NCBI GenBank assembly: GCA_963925545.1 | Contig: CAWUSA010000018.1 | Span: 1-22,073 of the forward strand | From: TMED14 sp963925545 | Lineage (GTDB): Bacteria > Bacteroidota > Bacteroidia > Flavobacteriales > Schleiferiaceae | DNA length: 22,073 nucleotides | Direction of reading: 5' to 3' | Shown here: one piece after another, positions 14,985 through 21,496 of the stretch | Layout: every line of letters starts with the position of its first letter | How positions within the stretch are numbered: the first letter of the stretch is position 1 | Position numbers and translations under genes: made by a program | Notes under the pieces: generated by a model | Seen by the model: the letters and a program-made list of their open reading frames with translations, nothing else | What the model was told of the DNA's origin: nothing | Database searches by the model: none

Positions 14985-17408
14985 ATGAAAGCACCAACAC
15001 CTATTACCCAAAACATCCAACTCCCTGATGGCCGCACCATCACATTGGAAACAGGACGCATGGCTCGTCAAGCAGACGGCGCCGTACTTGTCCGCTCAGG
15101 AGGCACTGCCCTTTTAGCAACTGTCGTATCCAACAAAGAAGCACGTCCAGGATTAGATTGGCTTCCCTTGACCGTTGAATACAAAGAGAAATTCGCCTCC
15201 GCAGGACGCGTTCCTGGTGGATTCCTTAAGCGCGAAGGCCGTCCAAACGACCGCGAAATCTTGGTATGCCGTTTGGTTGACCGAGTACTTCGCCCCTTGT
15301 TCCCTAAGGACTACCACGCAGAAGTTCAGGTGATCATCACCTTATTCTCTTACGATGAGGACGTTGCTTCCGATTCATTGGCTGGCTTAGCTGCATCTGC
15401 TGCCCTTGCCGTCAGTGACATTCCATTCAATGGCCCCATGTCTGAGGTCAATGTAGCTCGTATTGATGGTGAGTTTGTCATCAACCCAAGCTATGCGCAG
15501 CTTGAGAAAGCTGACATGGAAATCATGATGGGCGCAACTGCTGATAGCGTAACTATGGTAGAAGGTGAGATGGATGAGGTCTCTGAAAAGGAAATGCTTG
15601 AAGCCATCAAGATTGGCCATCAGGTCATCAAAACACAAATTGAAGGACAGCTTGCTCTTGCAGCAATGGTTCCTACCAGCAGCCCTAAGCGTGTCTACAG
15701 TCACGAAGTGCATGATGAGGACCTTCGCAAAGCCATCAAAGATGCCACCTATGATGCTGCTTACGTCGTTGCCGGTAAAGCTATCGCTGACAAGCATGAG
15801 AGAACTGCAGCATTCAAGCAAGTGATGACTGACTTTGTTGCCACCCTTCCTGAGGAAGAGGCCGGAGAGAAAGAGGGCTTGATTCGTAGTTACTACCATG
15901 AAGTTGAAGCATTGGCTGTTCGCAATCAAGTCTTGGACAATGGTCTTCGCCTTGATGGCCGTAAGACTGATGAAATTCGTCCCATCTGGTCAGAAGTTGA
16001 TTTGCTTCCTGGCCCACATGGCTGTGCCTTGTTTACGCGTGGTGAGACTCAGTCTTTGACCACGGTTACCCTCGGTTCTAAAATGGACAGCAACCGCATT
16101 GATGCGGCTACCAAGATTGGTGATGAGAAATTCTACCTCCACTACAACTTCCCTCCTTTCTCTACCGGTGAGGCTCGCATGATGCGTGGCACCAGCCGTC
16201 GTGAAATTGGTCATGGTAACTTGGCACAACGTGCACTCAAGCGCATGGTACCTGCTTCATCAGGCTACACCATTCGTGTGGTATCAGAAATTCTTGAGTC
16301 TAATGGATCCAGCTCCATGGCTACGGTTTGCGCCGGAAGCATGGCCCTGATGGATGCTGGTCTTGAAATCATTCGTCCCGTCAGTGGCATTGCCATGGGA
16401 TTGATTACCGATCAGAAGACAGGCAAGTTCGCTGTACTCAGTGACATTCTTGGCGACGAGGATCACTTGGGCGATATGGACTTCAAGGTCACCGGCACTG
16501 AGAAGGGCATCACTGCCTGCCAGATGGACATCAAGGTCAAGGGACTTTCTTATGAAATACTTGAAACAGCTTTGATGCAAGCCAATGCTGGCCGTAAGCA
16601 CATCAGTGGAGAAATGGCTAAGACCATTGACGCACCCCGCAAAGAGCTCAAGCCACACACACCGAAAATGGTTGTCATGGAAATTCCTAAGGAATACATT
16701 GGCGGCGTAATCGGGCCTGGTGGCAAGATCATTCAAGGTATTCAAGCTGACACCAACACAACCATCACCCTTGAGGAGATTGAAGAGGTTGGTCGCATTG
16801 AAATCAGTGGTACTGATGCTGTTGGATTGGCAAAAGCTCAATCAATCATCAAAGAAATCTGCTTTGTTCCTGAAGTTGGCACATCCTATGACGGTGTCGT
16901 GAAAGGCGTTCAGCCCTTTGGTGTCTTTGTTGAGATTGGTCGCAACAAGGAAGGACTCCTTCACGTGTCAGAGATGGCATGGGAACGCATTGAAGATCCA
17001 TCGGATCTCTACAAAGAAGGCGATAAAGTGACTGTGAAGCTTATTGGCACAGACAAAGGCAAGTTGCGTTTGTCTCGTAAAGTCTTGCTTGAAAAGCCTG
17101 AAGGTTATGTTGAGCGCCCATCTCGCCCTCGACCTGAGCGCAGTGATCGTAGCGACCGCAAGGGTCGTGATGACCGTCGTGGCCGTGACAACGATCGCCG
17201 TGGTGGAGATCGTCGACGTGATGACCGCAACGATAAGCCTAGCAATGACAATCCGAGCACCGAAAAGCCTAGCACCGAAAAGTCTAGCAACGAAAAGTCT
17301 AGCAACGATAAGCCTCGTGAAGACAACCGCGGTGCCCGTGGTAGCCAGAGCGATGAAAGAGGAAACCTTGGTGAGGAAATGAAGAACAGCAAGCCTTCTG
17401 AGGATTAA
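14985..17408 (+). CDS. pnp: polyribonucleotide nucleotidyltransferase (PNPase)
   Basis: Phosphorolytic 3'-5' exoribonuclease of RNA decay. Domains in order: first RNase PH domain from the N-terminus to about 150 (FLKREGRPNDREILVCRLVD), an all-helical linker, the catalytic second RNase PH domain about 320-550 (FSTGEARMMRGTSRREIGHG, PASSGYTIRVVSEI), a KH domain from about 563 (GGVIGPGGKIIQGI), and an S1 domain about 631-700 (GVVKGVQPFGVFVEIG). A charged tail of about 100 residues follows, rich in R, D, G and then K, S, N, E; its end is built from 15-bp repeats. At 807 residues it exceeds the usual ~700-760 because of this tail. The start at 14985 matches the family. It follows rpsO by 103 nt. 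Confidence 0.97.
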   Translation: MKAPTPITQNIQLPDGRTITLETGRMARQADGAVLVRSGGTALLATVVSNKEARPGLDWLPLTVEYKEKFASAGRVPGGFLKREGRPNDREILVCRLVDRVLRPLFPKDYHAEVQVIITLFSYDEDVASDSLAGLAASAALAVSDIPFNGPMSEVNVARIDGEFVINPSYAQLEKADMEIMMGATADSVTMVEGEMDEVSEKEMLEAIKIGHQVIKTQIEGQLALAAMVPTSSPKRVYSHEVHDEDLRKAIKDATYDAAYVVAGKAIADKHERTAAFKQVMTDFVATLPEEEAGEKEGLIRSYYHEVEALAVRNQVLDNGLRLDGRKTDEIRPIWSEVDLLPGPHGCALFTRGETQSLTTVTLGSKMDSNRIDAATKIGDEKFYLHYNFPPFSTGEARMMRGTSRREIGHGNLAQRALKRMVPASSGYTIRVVSEILESNGSSSMATVCAGSMALMDAGLEIIRPVSGIAMGLITDQKTGKFAVLSDILGDEDHLGDMDFKVTGTEKGITACQMDIKVKGLSYEILETALMQANAGRKHISGEMAKTIDAPRKELKPHTPKMVVMEIPKEYIGGVIGPGGKIIQGIQADTNTTITLEEIEEVGRIEISGTDAVGLAKAQSIIKEICFVPEVGTSYDGVVKGVQPFGVFVEIGRNKEGLLHVSEMAWERIEDPSDLYKEGDKVTVKLIGTDKGKLRLSRKVLLEKPEGYVERPSRPRPERSDRSDRKGRDDRRGRDNDRRGGDRRRDDRNDKPSNDNPSTEKPSTEKSSNEKSSNDKPREDNRGARGSQSDERGNLGEEMKNSKPSED
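17235..17324 (+). repeat. 15-bp tandem repeats in the pnp tail
   Basis: Six imperfect 15-bp units in frame: AAGCCTAGCAATGAC, AATCCGAGCACCGAA, AAGCCTAGCACCGAA, AAGTCTAGCAACGAA, AAGTCTAGCAACGAT, then a diverged AAGCCTCGTGAAGAC. They encode pentapeptides KPSND, NPSTE, KPSTE, KSSNE, KSSND, KPRED. Copy number is likely variable between strains, and the frame is kept because the unit is a multiple of three. Confidence 0.9.
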
Positions 17409-17447
17409 GTCAAGACATTCCTTTGAATCCCTAATTTGATATTGCGT

Positions 17448-18311
17448 ATGCGTCAGTTAAAAATTACAAAACAAGTTACCAACAGAGAGACAGCCTCTCT
17501 GGATAAGTACCTGCAGGAAATCGGTAAGGTGGATCTAATCACTGCCGAGATGGAAGTTGAATTGGCTCAAAAAATCAAGGCCGGCGACCAAGTTGCCCTT
17601 GAACGTTTGACCAAGGCGAACCTGCGTTTTGTAGTATCTGTAGCAAAACAATACCAGAATCAAGGCCTGACACTGCCTGATTTGATCAACGAGGGAAACC
17701 TTGGTTTGATCAAAGCTGCCAAACGATTTGATGAGACCCGTGGTTTCAAGTTCATTTCCTACGCAGTTTGGTGGATTCGCCAAAGCATTTTGCAAGCATT
17801 AGCTGAGCAATCGCGGATTGTAAGGTTGCCTTTGAACAAGATTGGCTCCATCAACAAAATCAACAAGGCATTTGCCTCTTTGGAGCAGGAGCATCAACGC
17901 CCCCCTAGCCCCATTGAGATTGCCAACAAGTTAGACATGAGTGAGCAAGATGTGAAGGAGTCCCTTCGCAACAGCGGTCGCCACGTATCCATGGACGCAC
18001 CCTTGGTTGAAGGTGAGGACAGCAACCTTTATGATGTACTGAATTCTGACAGCAGCCCGAACCCCGATGACGACCTCATGGTGGATTCATTGCGCACTGA
18101 GATTGAGCGTGCATTAACCACGCTCACGCCCCGTGAAGGTGATGTCGTTAGACTTTACTTTGGCCTCAATGCAAAGCAGCCCCTCACCCTTGAGGAGATT
18201 GGAGAGAAATTTGACTTGACCCGCGAACGCGTTCGACAAATTAAGGAGAAGGCCATTCGCCGAATGAAACACGCTTCTAGAAGTAAGATTCTGAAAACCT
18301 ACCTTGGCTGA
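17448..18311 (+). CDS. rpoD: primary sigma factor (RpoD/SigA type)
   Basis: Main housekeeping sigma-70 factor. It starts at MRQLKITKQVTNRETASLDK, the characteristic Bacteroidota N-terminus without region 1.1. Region 1.2 (LDKYLQEIGKVDLIT), region 2 (RFVVSVAKQYQNQGLTLPDL, RGFKFISYAVWWIRQSI), region 3 (VRLPLNKI onward) and the region 4.2 helix-turn-helix (LTLEEIGEKFDLTRERVRQI) are complete. Length 287 fits the phylum. This factor recognises the TAnnTTTG/TTG promoters noted elsewhere in the window. The in-frame start at 17436 adds only four residues and is not family-like. A TAATTTGA near 17432 could be a promoter close to the start codon. An intrinsic terminator follows. Confidence 0.97.
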   Translation: MRQLKITKQVTNRETASLDKYLQEIGKVDLITAEMEVELAQKIKAGDQVALERLTKANLRFVVSVAKQYQNQGLTLPDLINEGNLGLIKAAKRFDETRGFKFISYAVWWIRQSILQALAEQSRIVRLPLNKIGSINKINKAFASLEQEHQRPPSPIEIANKLDMSEQDVKESLRNSGRHVSMDAPLVEGEDSNLYDVLNSDSSPNPDDDLMVDSLRTEIERALTTLTPREGDVVRLYFGLNAKQPLTLEEIGEKFDLTRERVRQIKEKAIRRMKHASRSKILKTYLG

Positions 18312-18372
18312 TACCCTTCTATAAGGGCCATGCAGGTTAGCATGAAAAAGCTTCTCCGAAAGGACACATTGA

Positions 18373-18400
18373 CCGCCATGATTTTTCATGGCGGTTTTTT
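18373..18400 (+). terminator. intrinsic terminator after rpoD
   Basis: A perfect 9-bp stem CCGCCATGA / TCATGGCGG with a TTTT loop is followed directly by six T. This is the strongest terminator in the window and closes the housekeeping block. Confidence 0.93.
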
Positions 18401-18447
18401 AATGCTGTTAACCCAAGTAACTCCACAAATTGACTAATTTCACAAGC

Positions 18448-19800
18448 ATGAGATACCCATCACTGAAAACCCTGACTGCCATCTTTTTGATTGCTCTGTT
18501 GGCGGCCTGTTCTCCAGCAAATAAAGCTTTGAAGCACAGTAAATCATTGGCAAAATCTGGACTAACCTATGAAGCAACCCTGGCGGCCTTGGATGCAGTT
18601 GAGGCAAAGCCTAATTACAAAAAAGCCATGGTTCAGGTGAAAAACCTTGGCACCAAGGAGATTCAAAATCAAATGCGTGAGTTCAATGAGCTCAGGGCGG
18701 CTGGGGAAACAGTTGGTGCTTTGGATGCCTACGTCAGGGCATGGGATATCGAACAGAGAGCTGCCACAATAGGCGTTTTACTCACAGGCACTTCAGCTCA
18801 TGCCAGTGATTTCGCCAACCTGCGAATCGGCTACATCCAAGAACTTGACGGCAAAGGGCAAGCTGCTTTGCAAAGCGAAGATTTCACTGCTGCAGAGCGC
18901 ATCTATGTGCGTGCGTTGAACTACGACCCAGAGAATGAATCGCTCAGGGCATCATGGGTGACCGCTGTTGGTGAGCCCGCCTACCGTGAAGCACAAATCT
19001 TGATGACTGAAAGCAAATACCGGACAGCATACATCGTACTTGAGGACCTTGAGCGCTTGATTGAGACCGCGTACAAGGATGCTCGAGACATTCAAAGTAA
19101 GGCAGTAAAAGAGGGTTCTGTCACTATTGGTGTCAGGGATGTACTTGCCCCAACACGGCAAGAGCTAGATCTCGCAAGGGGCCTGCGATCGGACCTCATC
19201 AGCAACCTGATTGGCACACAAGACCCATTCATTGCATGGATTGACTGGAATGAGCAAACCCGTTACGAAGCCACTGAGCAACCTGACTACTTGCTGGAGC
19301 TTGAGATGACCAACTGGCGTGAGATGCCTGGGGTTCGAACCAGCTATGAACGCAAGGGCTATCGCAGGGTGGCAATCGTGACCAAGGACCCGGACACAGG
19401 TGCTAAAGCCACAACCTACGACTACCAAAAGGTGATCTACCACGATATCGATTTCAAGTACTTGGTTCACGGGGCACTCAGGATGGCCTTGGTCGACCCA
19501 ATGACCAAAGAATTGCTTGTGAGCCGTGAGGTTGAAGACATCGTCGAACGCACCATTGCTACGGCACAGTATAGCGGTGACGCGACCAACATCTACCCTG
19601 GTCATTGGACCAACAGATCTGAGGACAAGCCCAGTGATGTCGTGAGCCATTCTGGCAAGGCTGTATTGACTTCGCGGTTTCGAACCAGCAACAACCCGAG
19701 AATCATTTACCAGATGCAGGAGCAGATAAGAAACTCACTGGTCAAAAAGGCATCCATCACCATGTTTGAAGCCATGCATAGCTCAACTTTCTTGCCTTAA
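18448..19800 (+). CDS. predicted lipoprotein, function unknown (TPR-like N-terminal half)
   Basis: I do not recognise the family. The ATG at 18448 gives a 450-residue protein with a type II signal peptide (FLIALLAAC, lipidated Cys at 21), so it should be membrane-anchored outside the cytoplasm. Residues about 30-200 read as helical hairpins resembling degenerate tetratricopeptide repeats (GLTYEATLAALDAVEAKPNY, FTAAERIYVRALNYDPENES, SKYRTAYIVLEDLERLI). The C-terminal half is mixed alpha/beta with aromatic-rich strands (YHDIDFKYLVHGALRMALVD). A TTG in frame at 18430 is a less likely start. CTAATTTCA near 18434 could be a -7 element close to the ATG. It stands alone between the rpoD terminator and the tmRNA promoter, with composition like the core genome. 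Confidence 0.8.
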   Translation: MRYPSLKTLTAIFLIALLAACSPANKALKHSKSLAKSGLTYEATLAALDAVEAKPNYKKAMVQVKNLGTKEIQNQMREFNELRAAGETVGALDAYVRAWDIEQRAATIGVLLTGTSAHASDFANLRIGYIQELDGKGQAALQSEDFTAAERIYVRALNYDPENESLRASWVTAVGEPAYREAQILMTESKYRTAYIVLEDLERLIETAYKDARDIQSKAVKEGSVTIGVRDVLAPTRQELDLARGLRSDLISNLIGTQDPFIAWIDWNEQTRYEATEQPDYLLELEMTNWREMPGVRTSYERKGYRRVAIVTKDPDTGAKATTYDYQKVIYHDIDFKYLVHGALRMALVDPMTKELLVSREVEDIVERTIATAQYSGDATNIYPGHWTNRSEDKPSDVVSHSGKAVLTSRFRTSNNPRIIYQMQEQIRNSLVKKASITMFEAMHSSTFLP

Positions 19801-19816
19801 GGAAAGATAATCACGC

Positions 19817-19844
19817 TTTGCACTAGAGATTCCACTTAACTTTG
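19817..19844 (+). promoter_or_regulatory. promoter of the tmRNA gene
   Basis: TTTG (19817-19820) and TAACTTTG (19837-19844) form a -33/-7 pair with 16 nt between. The -7 box is a perfect consensus match. The mature RNA begins 12 nt further on, consistent with a short 5' leader removed by processing. Confidence 0.72.
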
Positions 19845-19856
19845 CGGTACATATCT

Positions 19857-20248
19857 GGGGCTGACCGGTTTTGACAGCAAGCCGATAGATCATGTAAGCA
19901 TGTCGAGCTATTGGGTTGATGCTCGTAAATACAACATCCAATTTTTTTAACTGGCGAGCACAACTACGCTCTTGCCGCTTAATTCTCGATAGAGAGCTAA
20001 GCTTATTCTACACTAGGTGCAGAAGCAAGACATCCCTCAAGATCCCCGTTCTACGGAGCTTGATTAAGGGGTGTAGTAAGGTAGAACTAGGGTGAGGCAT
20101 GTCATGGGCTGATTCTGAAAATTTACATGGCTAAGTGCTGGTTGGGTTGTCACTCATCAGGCCTGCATCGAAAACCAATGAATGACTAAGCATGTAGAAG
20201 GCACGATATGTCCTTGCCTGGACGTGGGTTCGATTCCCACCAGCTCCA
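19857..20248 (+). ncRNA. ssrA: transfer-messenger RNA (tmRNA)
   Basis: tmRNA that, with SmpB, rescues stalled ribosomes and tags their products for proteolysis. The 5' end GGGGCTGACCGGTTTTGACA pairs through GGGGCTG with CAGCTCC at 20241-20247 (one G-U) to form the acceptor stem. The T-arm GTGGGTTCGATTCCCAC is perfect. The discriminator A is at 20248, and the following bases are CAG, so the terminal CCA is not encoded and must be added. The tag reading frame GGC GAG CAC AAC TAC GCT CTT GCC GCT TAA (19953-19982) gives GEHNYALAA. Pseudoknot-rich sequence fills the middle. Length 392 nt is within the normal range for one-piece tmRNAs. Confidence 0.96.
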
Positions 20249-20254
20249 CAGTAT

Positions 20255-20287
20255 AACCCGCAACCTTTTTATGGTTGTGGGTTTTTT
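20255..20287 (+). terminator. intrinsic terminator after ssrA
   Basis: AACCCGCAACC pairs with GGTTGTGGGTT (11 bp, one G-T) across a 7-nt loop and runs into TTTTTT. It starts 6 nt after the tmRNA 3' end. Confidence 0.9.
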
Positions 20288-20295
20288 ATTTTATA

Positions 20296-20385
20296 TAAAT
20301 CCTCCCCAAAACAGTTCGACTTCACTCCCTTCTGCTACAGGGCATTATACCTAAAATAAATCTTATTTTTGGGAATAATTTTTTT
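20296..20385. repeat. copy 1 of a diverged 90-nt intergenic repeat
   Basis: Aligns without gaps to 21325-21414; by eye about 63 of 90 bases agree. Conserved blocks are TAAATCCT at the start, AGTTC, CATTAT, and an AT palindrome (here AAAATAA-atc-TTATTTT at 20353-20369) followed by AAT.ATTTTTT. Both copies lie directly behind a terminator hairpin and upstream of a gene start. Confidence 0.7.
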
Positions 20386-20408
20386 ATAAGCTACTGATTT
20401 TAAATCCT

Positions 20409-20416
20409 TAACTTTA
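20409..20416 (+). promoter_or_regulatory. possible -7 element of the duplicated-domain lipoprotein
   Basis: TAACTTTA, one mismatch from TAnnTTTG, lies 32 nt before the ATG at 20449. The region is so AT-rich that chance matches are likely. Confidence 0.35.
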
Positions 20417-20448
20417 TAAGTAATTCATATTAACCAAAACTAAAAGAA

Positions 20449-21249
20449 ATGAAGAAACTAATTATACTCTTAATAACAGCAAGTTTATTTGTAGCATGTA
20501 ATAATAAAAAGGAATCTGATGGCAAGGCTCAAGCTTCAATGATTGAAGCCTCTCAAAATGGAAGTTTAAAACAAGAGCAGTCAACTCCTCATATGTTAAT
20601 TATTAACTATAACCTCAAAGAAATGAGTATTGAGGAACATTCCGAACTTGGAGCAAATGTTGCACCAAATTTTACACCTGAAAAAATTGAAGGACTCATT
20701 GGTAAATCATTTATTGGGAATACGAATACAGGGGTTTATGGAGGCGCTTACCAGTTTAGCTCTAAAGAAGCTGCTGAAAAATACATAACCTCAGAGTTTT
20801 GGTTAGGAATTGAGGCGCATCCTAATTTAGTAAACTTTACAAAAGAAATGTATACTGTTCCGCCATTTTCAAACAAATCAAATGGTATGTGGGCAAATAG
20901 AAAAACATCATCCAACCCAGAAGATGCCAAGGGAATGCACTTGTTAGTTGTTAAGTATAACTTGAAGGATATGACCCTTGATGAACACTATCAATTAGGG
21001 GTTGATGTGGCACCAAATTTTACATCTGAAAAAATTGAGGGTTTTATCGGAAAATCCTTCATTGGAAATACTGACACTGGAGTATTTGGAGGAGTATACC
21101 ATTTCAAAAGTAAGGAGGCAGTCGATAATTATTTGAACTCTGAATTTTGGCAAGGCATTGAGAGCCATCCTAACCTAGTAAATTTTACAAAAGAAATTTA
21201 CGGCATTGCTCCTATTTCAACAATTTCAAATGGAATTCCAATGCTTTAA
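20449..21249 (+). CDS. lipoprotein with two tandem YdhR-like domains
   Basis: Predicted surface or periplasmic lipoprotein of 266 residues: signal peptide MKKLIILLITASLFVAC with lipidated C17, a polar linker to about 47, then two near-identical domains at 48-146 and 164-262. By eye 65 of 99 aligned residues are identical. Each reads H.L...YNLK.M...EH..LG..VAPNF, EKIEG.IGKSFIGNT.TGV, a strand GG.Y.F.SKEA...Y, and HPNLVNFTKE.Y. The layout, especially the GG.Y.F.SKEA..Y part, resembles YdhR-type dimeric alpha+beta barrel proteins, which normally form dimers; two copies in one chain could make an internal pseudo-dimer. That fold call is tentative and no activity is claimed. Codons are far more AT-rich than in the upstream genes. 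It has its own terminator. Confidence 0.85.
   Translation: MKKLIILLITASLFVACNNKKESDGKAQASMIEASQNGSLKQEQSTPHMLIINYNLKEMSIEEHSELGANVAPNFTPEKIEGLIGKSFIGNTNTGVYGGAYQFSSKEAAEKYITSEFWLGIEAHPNLVNFTKEMYTVPPFSNKSNGMWANRKTSSNPEDAKGMHLLVVKYNLKDMTLDEHYQLGVDVAPNFTSEKIEGFIGKSFIGNTDTGVFGGVYHFKSKEAVDNYLNSEFWQGIESHPNLVNFTKEIYGIAPISTISNGIPML
20590..20886 (+). repeat. internal domain repeat, copy 1
   Basis: Encodes residues 48-146 of the YdhR-like lipoprotein. It is repeated 348 nt downstream, with about two thirds of residues identical. The strictly shared motifs are VAPNFT, EKIEG, IGKSFIGNT, SEFW and HPNLVNFTKE. Confidence 0.9.
20938..21234 (+). repeat. internal domain repeat, copy 2
   Basis: Encodes residues 164-262 and is the partner of 20590-20886. 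It is joined to copy 1 by a 17-residue polar linker (residues 147-163). Conservation is uniform along the unit, so both copies appear to be under constraint. Confidence 0.9.
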
Positions 21250-21284
21250 ACATCTTGTTAAGAAAGTGTCACCCACATGAATAT

Positions 21285-21316
21285 AAAAGACCTACATATT
21301 ATAGTGTAGGTCTTTT
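21285..21316. terminator. intrinsic terminator after the YdhR-like lipoprotein
   Basis: AAAAGACCTACA and TGTAGGTCTTTT form a perfect 12-bp stem with an 8-nt loop. The stem ends supply an A-run on one side and a T-run on the other, so it could act in both directions; on the + strand it ends the lipoprotein gene. Confidence 0.88.
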
Positions 21317-21324
21317 ATATTTAT

Positions 21325-21414
21325 TAAATCCTTTACATAATAGTTCTATTTTACTTCAATACTCTCCACTACATTATTTCAAAAATAAAATTTATTATTG
21401 GAAATGATTTTTTG
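21325..21414. repeat. copy 2 of the diverged 90-nt intergenic repeat
   Basis: Partner of 20296-20385 (offset 1029 nt). The AT palindrome is kept in altered form (AATAAA-a-TTTATT at 21384-21396). After it, TTAACCAATACTAAAAA (from 21422) matches TTAACCAAAACTAAAAG, found 18 nt before the lipoprotein ATG, so the leader is duplicated as well. The stretch to 21496 holds no other gene. Confidence 0.7.
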
Positions 21415-21496
21415 TTTAAATTTAACCAATACTAAAAAACTATAAACAAGGATGAAAATTTCTATTATCCTCCAATAAGAGTCAATTAAAAAGATA

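Noticed and set aside
16284..16841. 185-codon minus-strand open frame
   Set aside because: It is antisense to the catalytic and KH parts of pnp, whose frame is unambiguous; no family features.
17044..17382. 112-codon + strand frame in the pnp tail
   Set aside because: It is an out-of-frame reading of the repeat region (periodic SLAPKSLATKSLA), explained by the 15-bp repeats.
20228..20340. Direct repeat of the tmRNA 3' end (att site) at 20313 (GTTCGACTTCACTCCC)
   Set aside because: Only a short, gapped similarity to GTTCGATTCCCACC; not enough to call a second attachment site.
20296..21414. Integron cassette array (attC sites)
   Set aside because: The repeats are intergenic and next to hairpins, but no attC-type core sites (RYYYAAC/GTTRRRY pairs) with the proper palindrome are visible.
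21452..21478. Eight-codon frame MKISIILQ as a leader peptide
   Set aside because: Too short to support as a gene; better explained as a remnant of a duplicated gene start.
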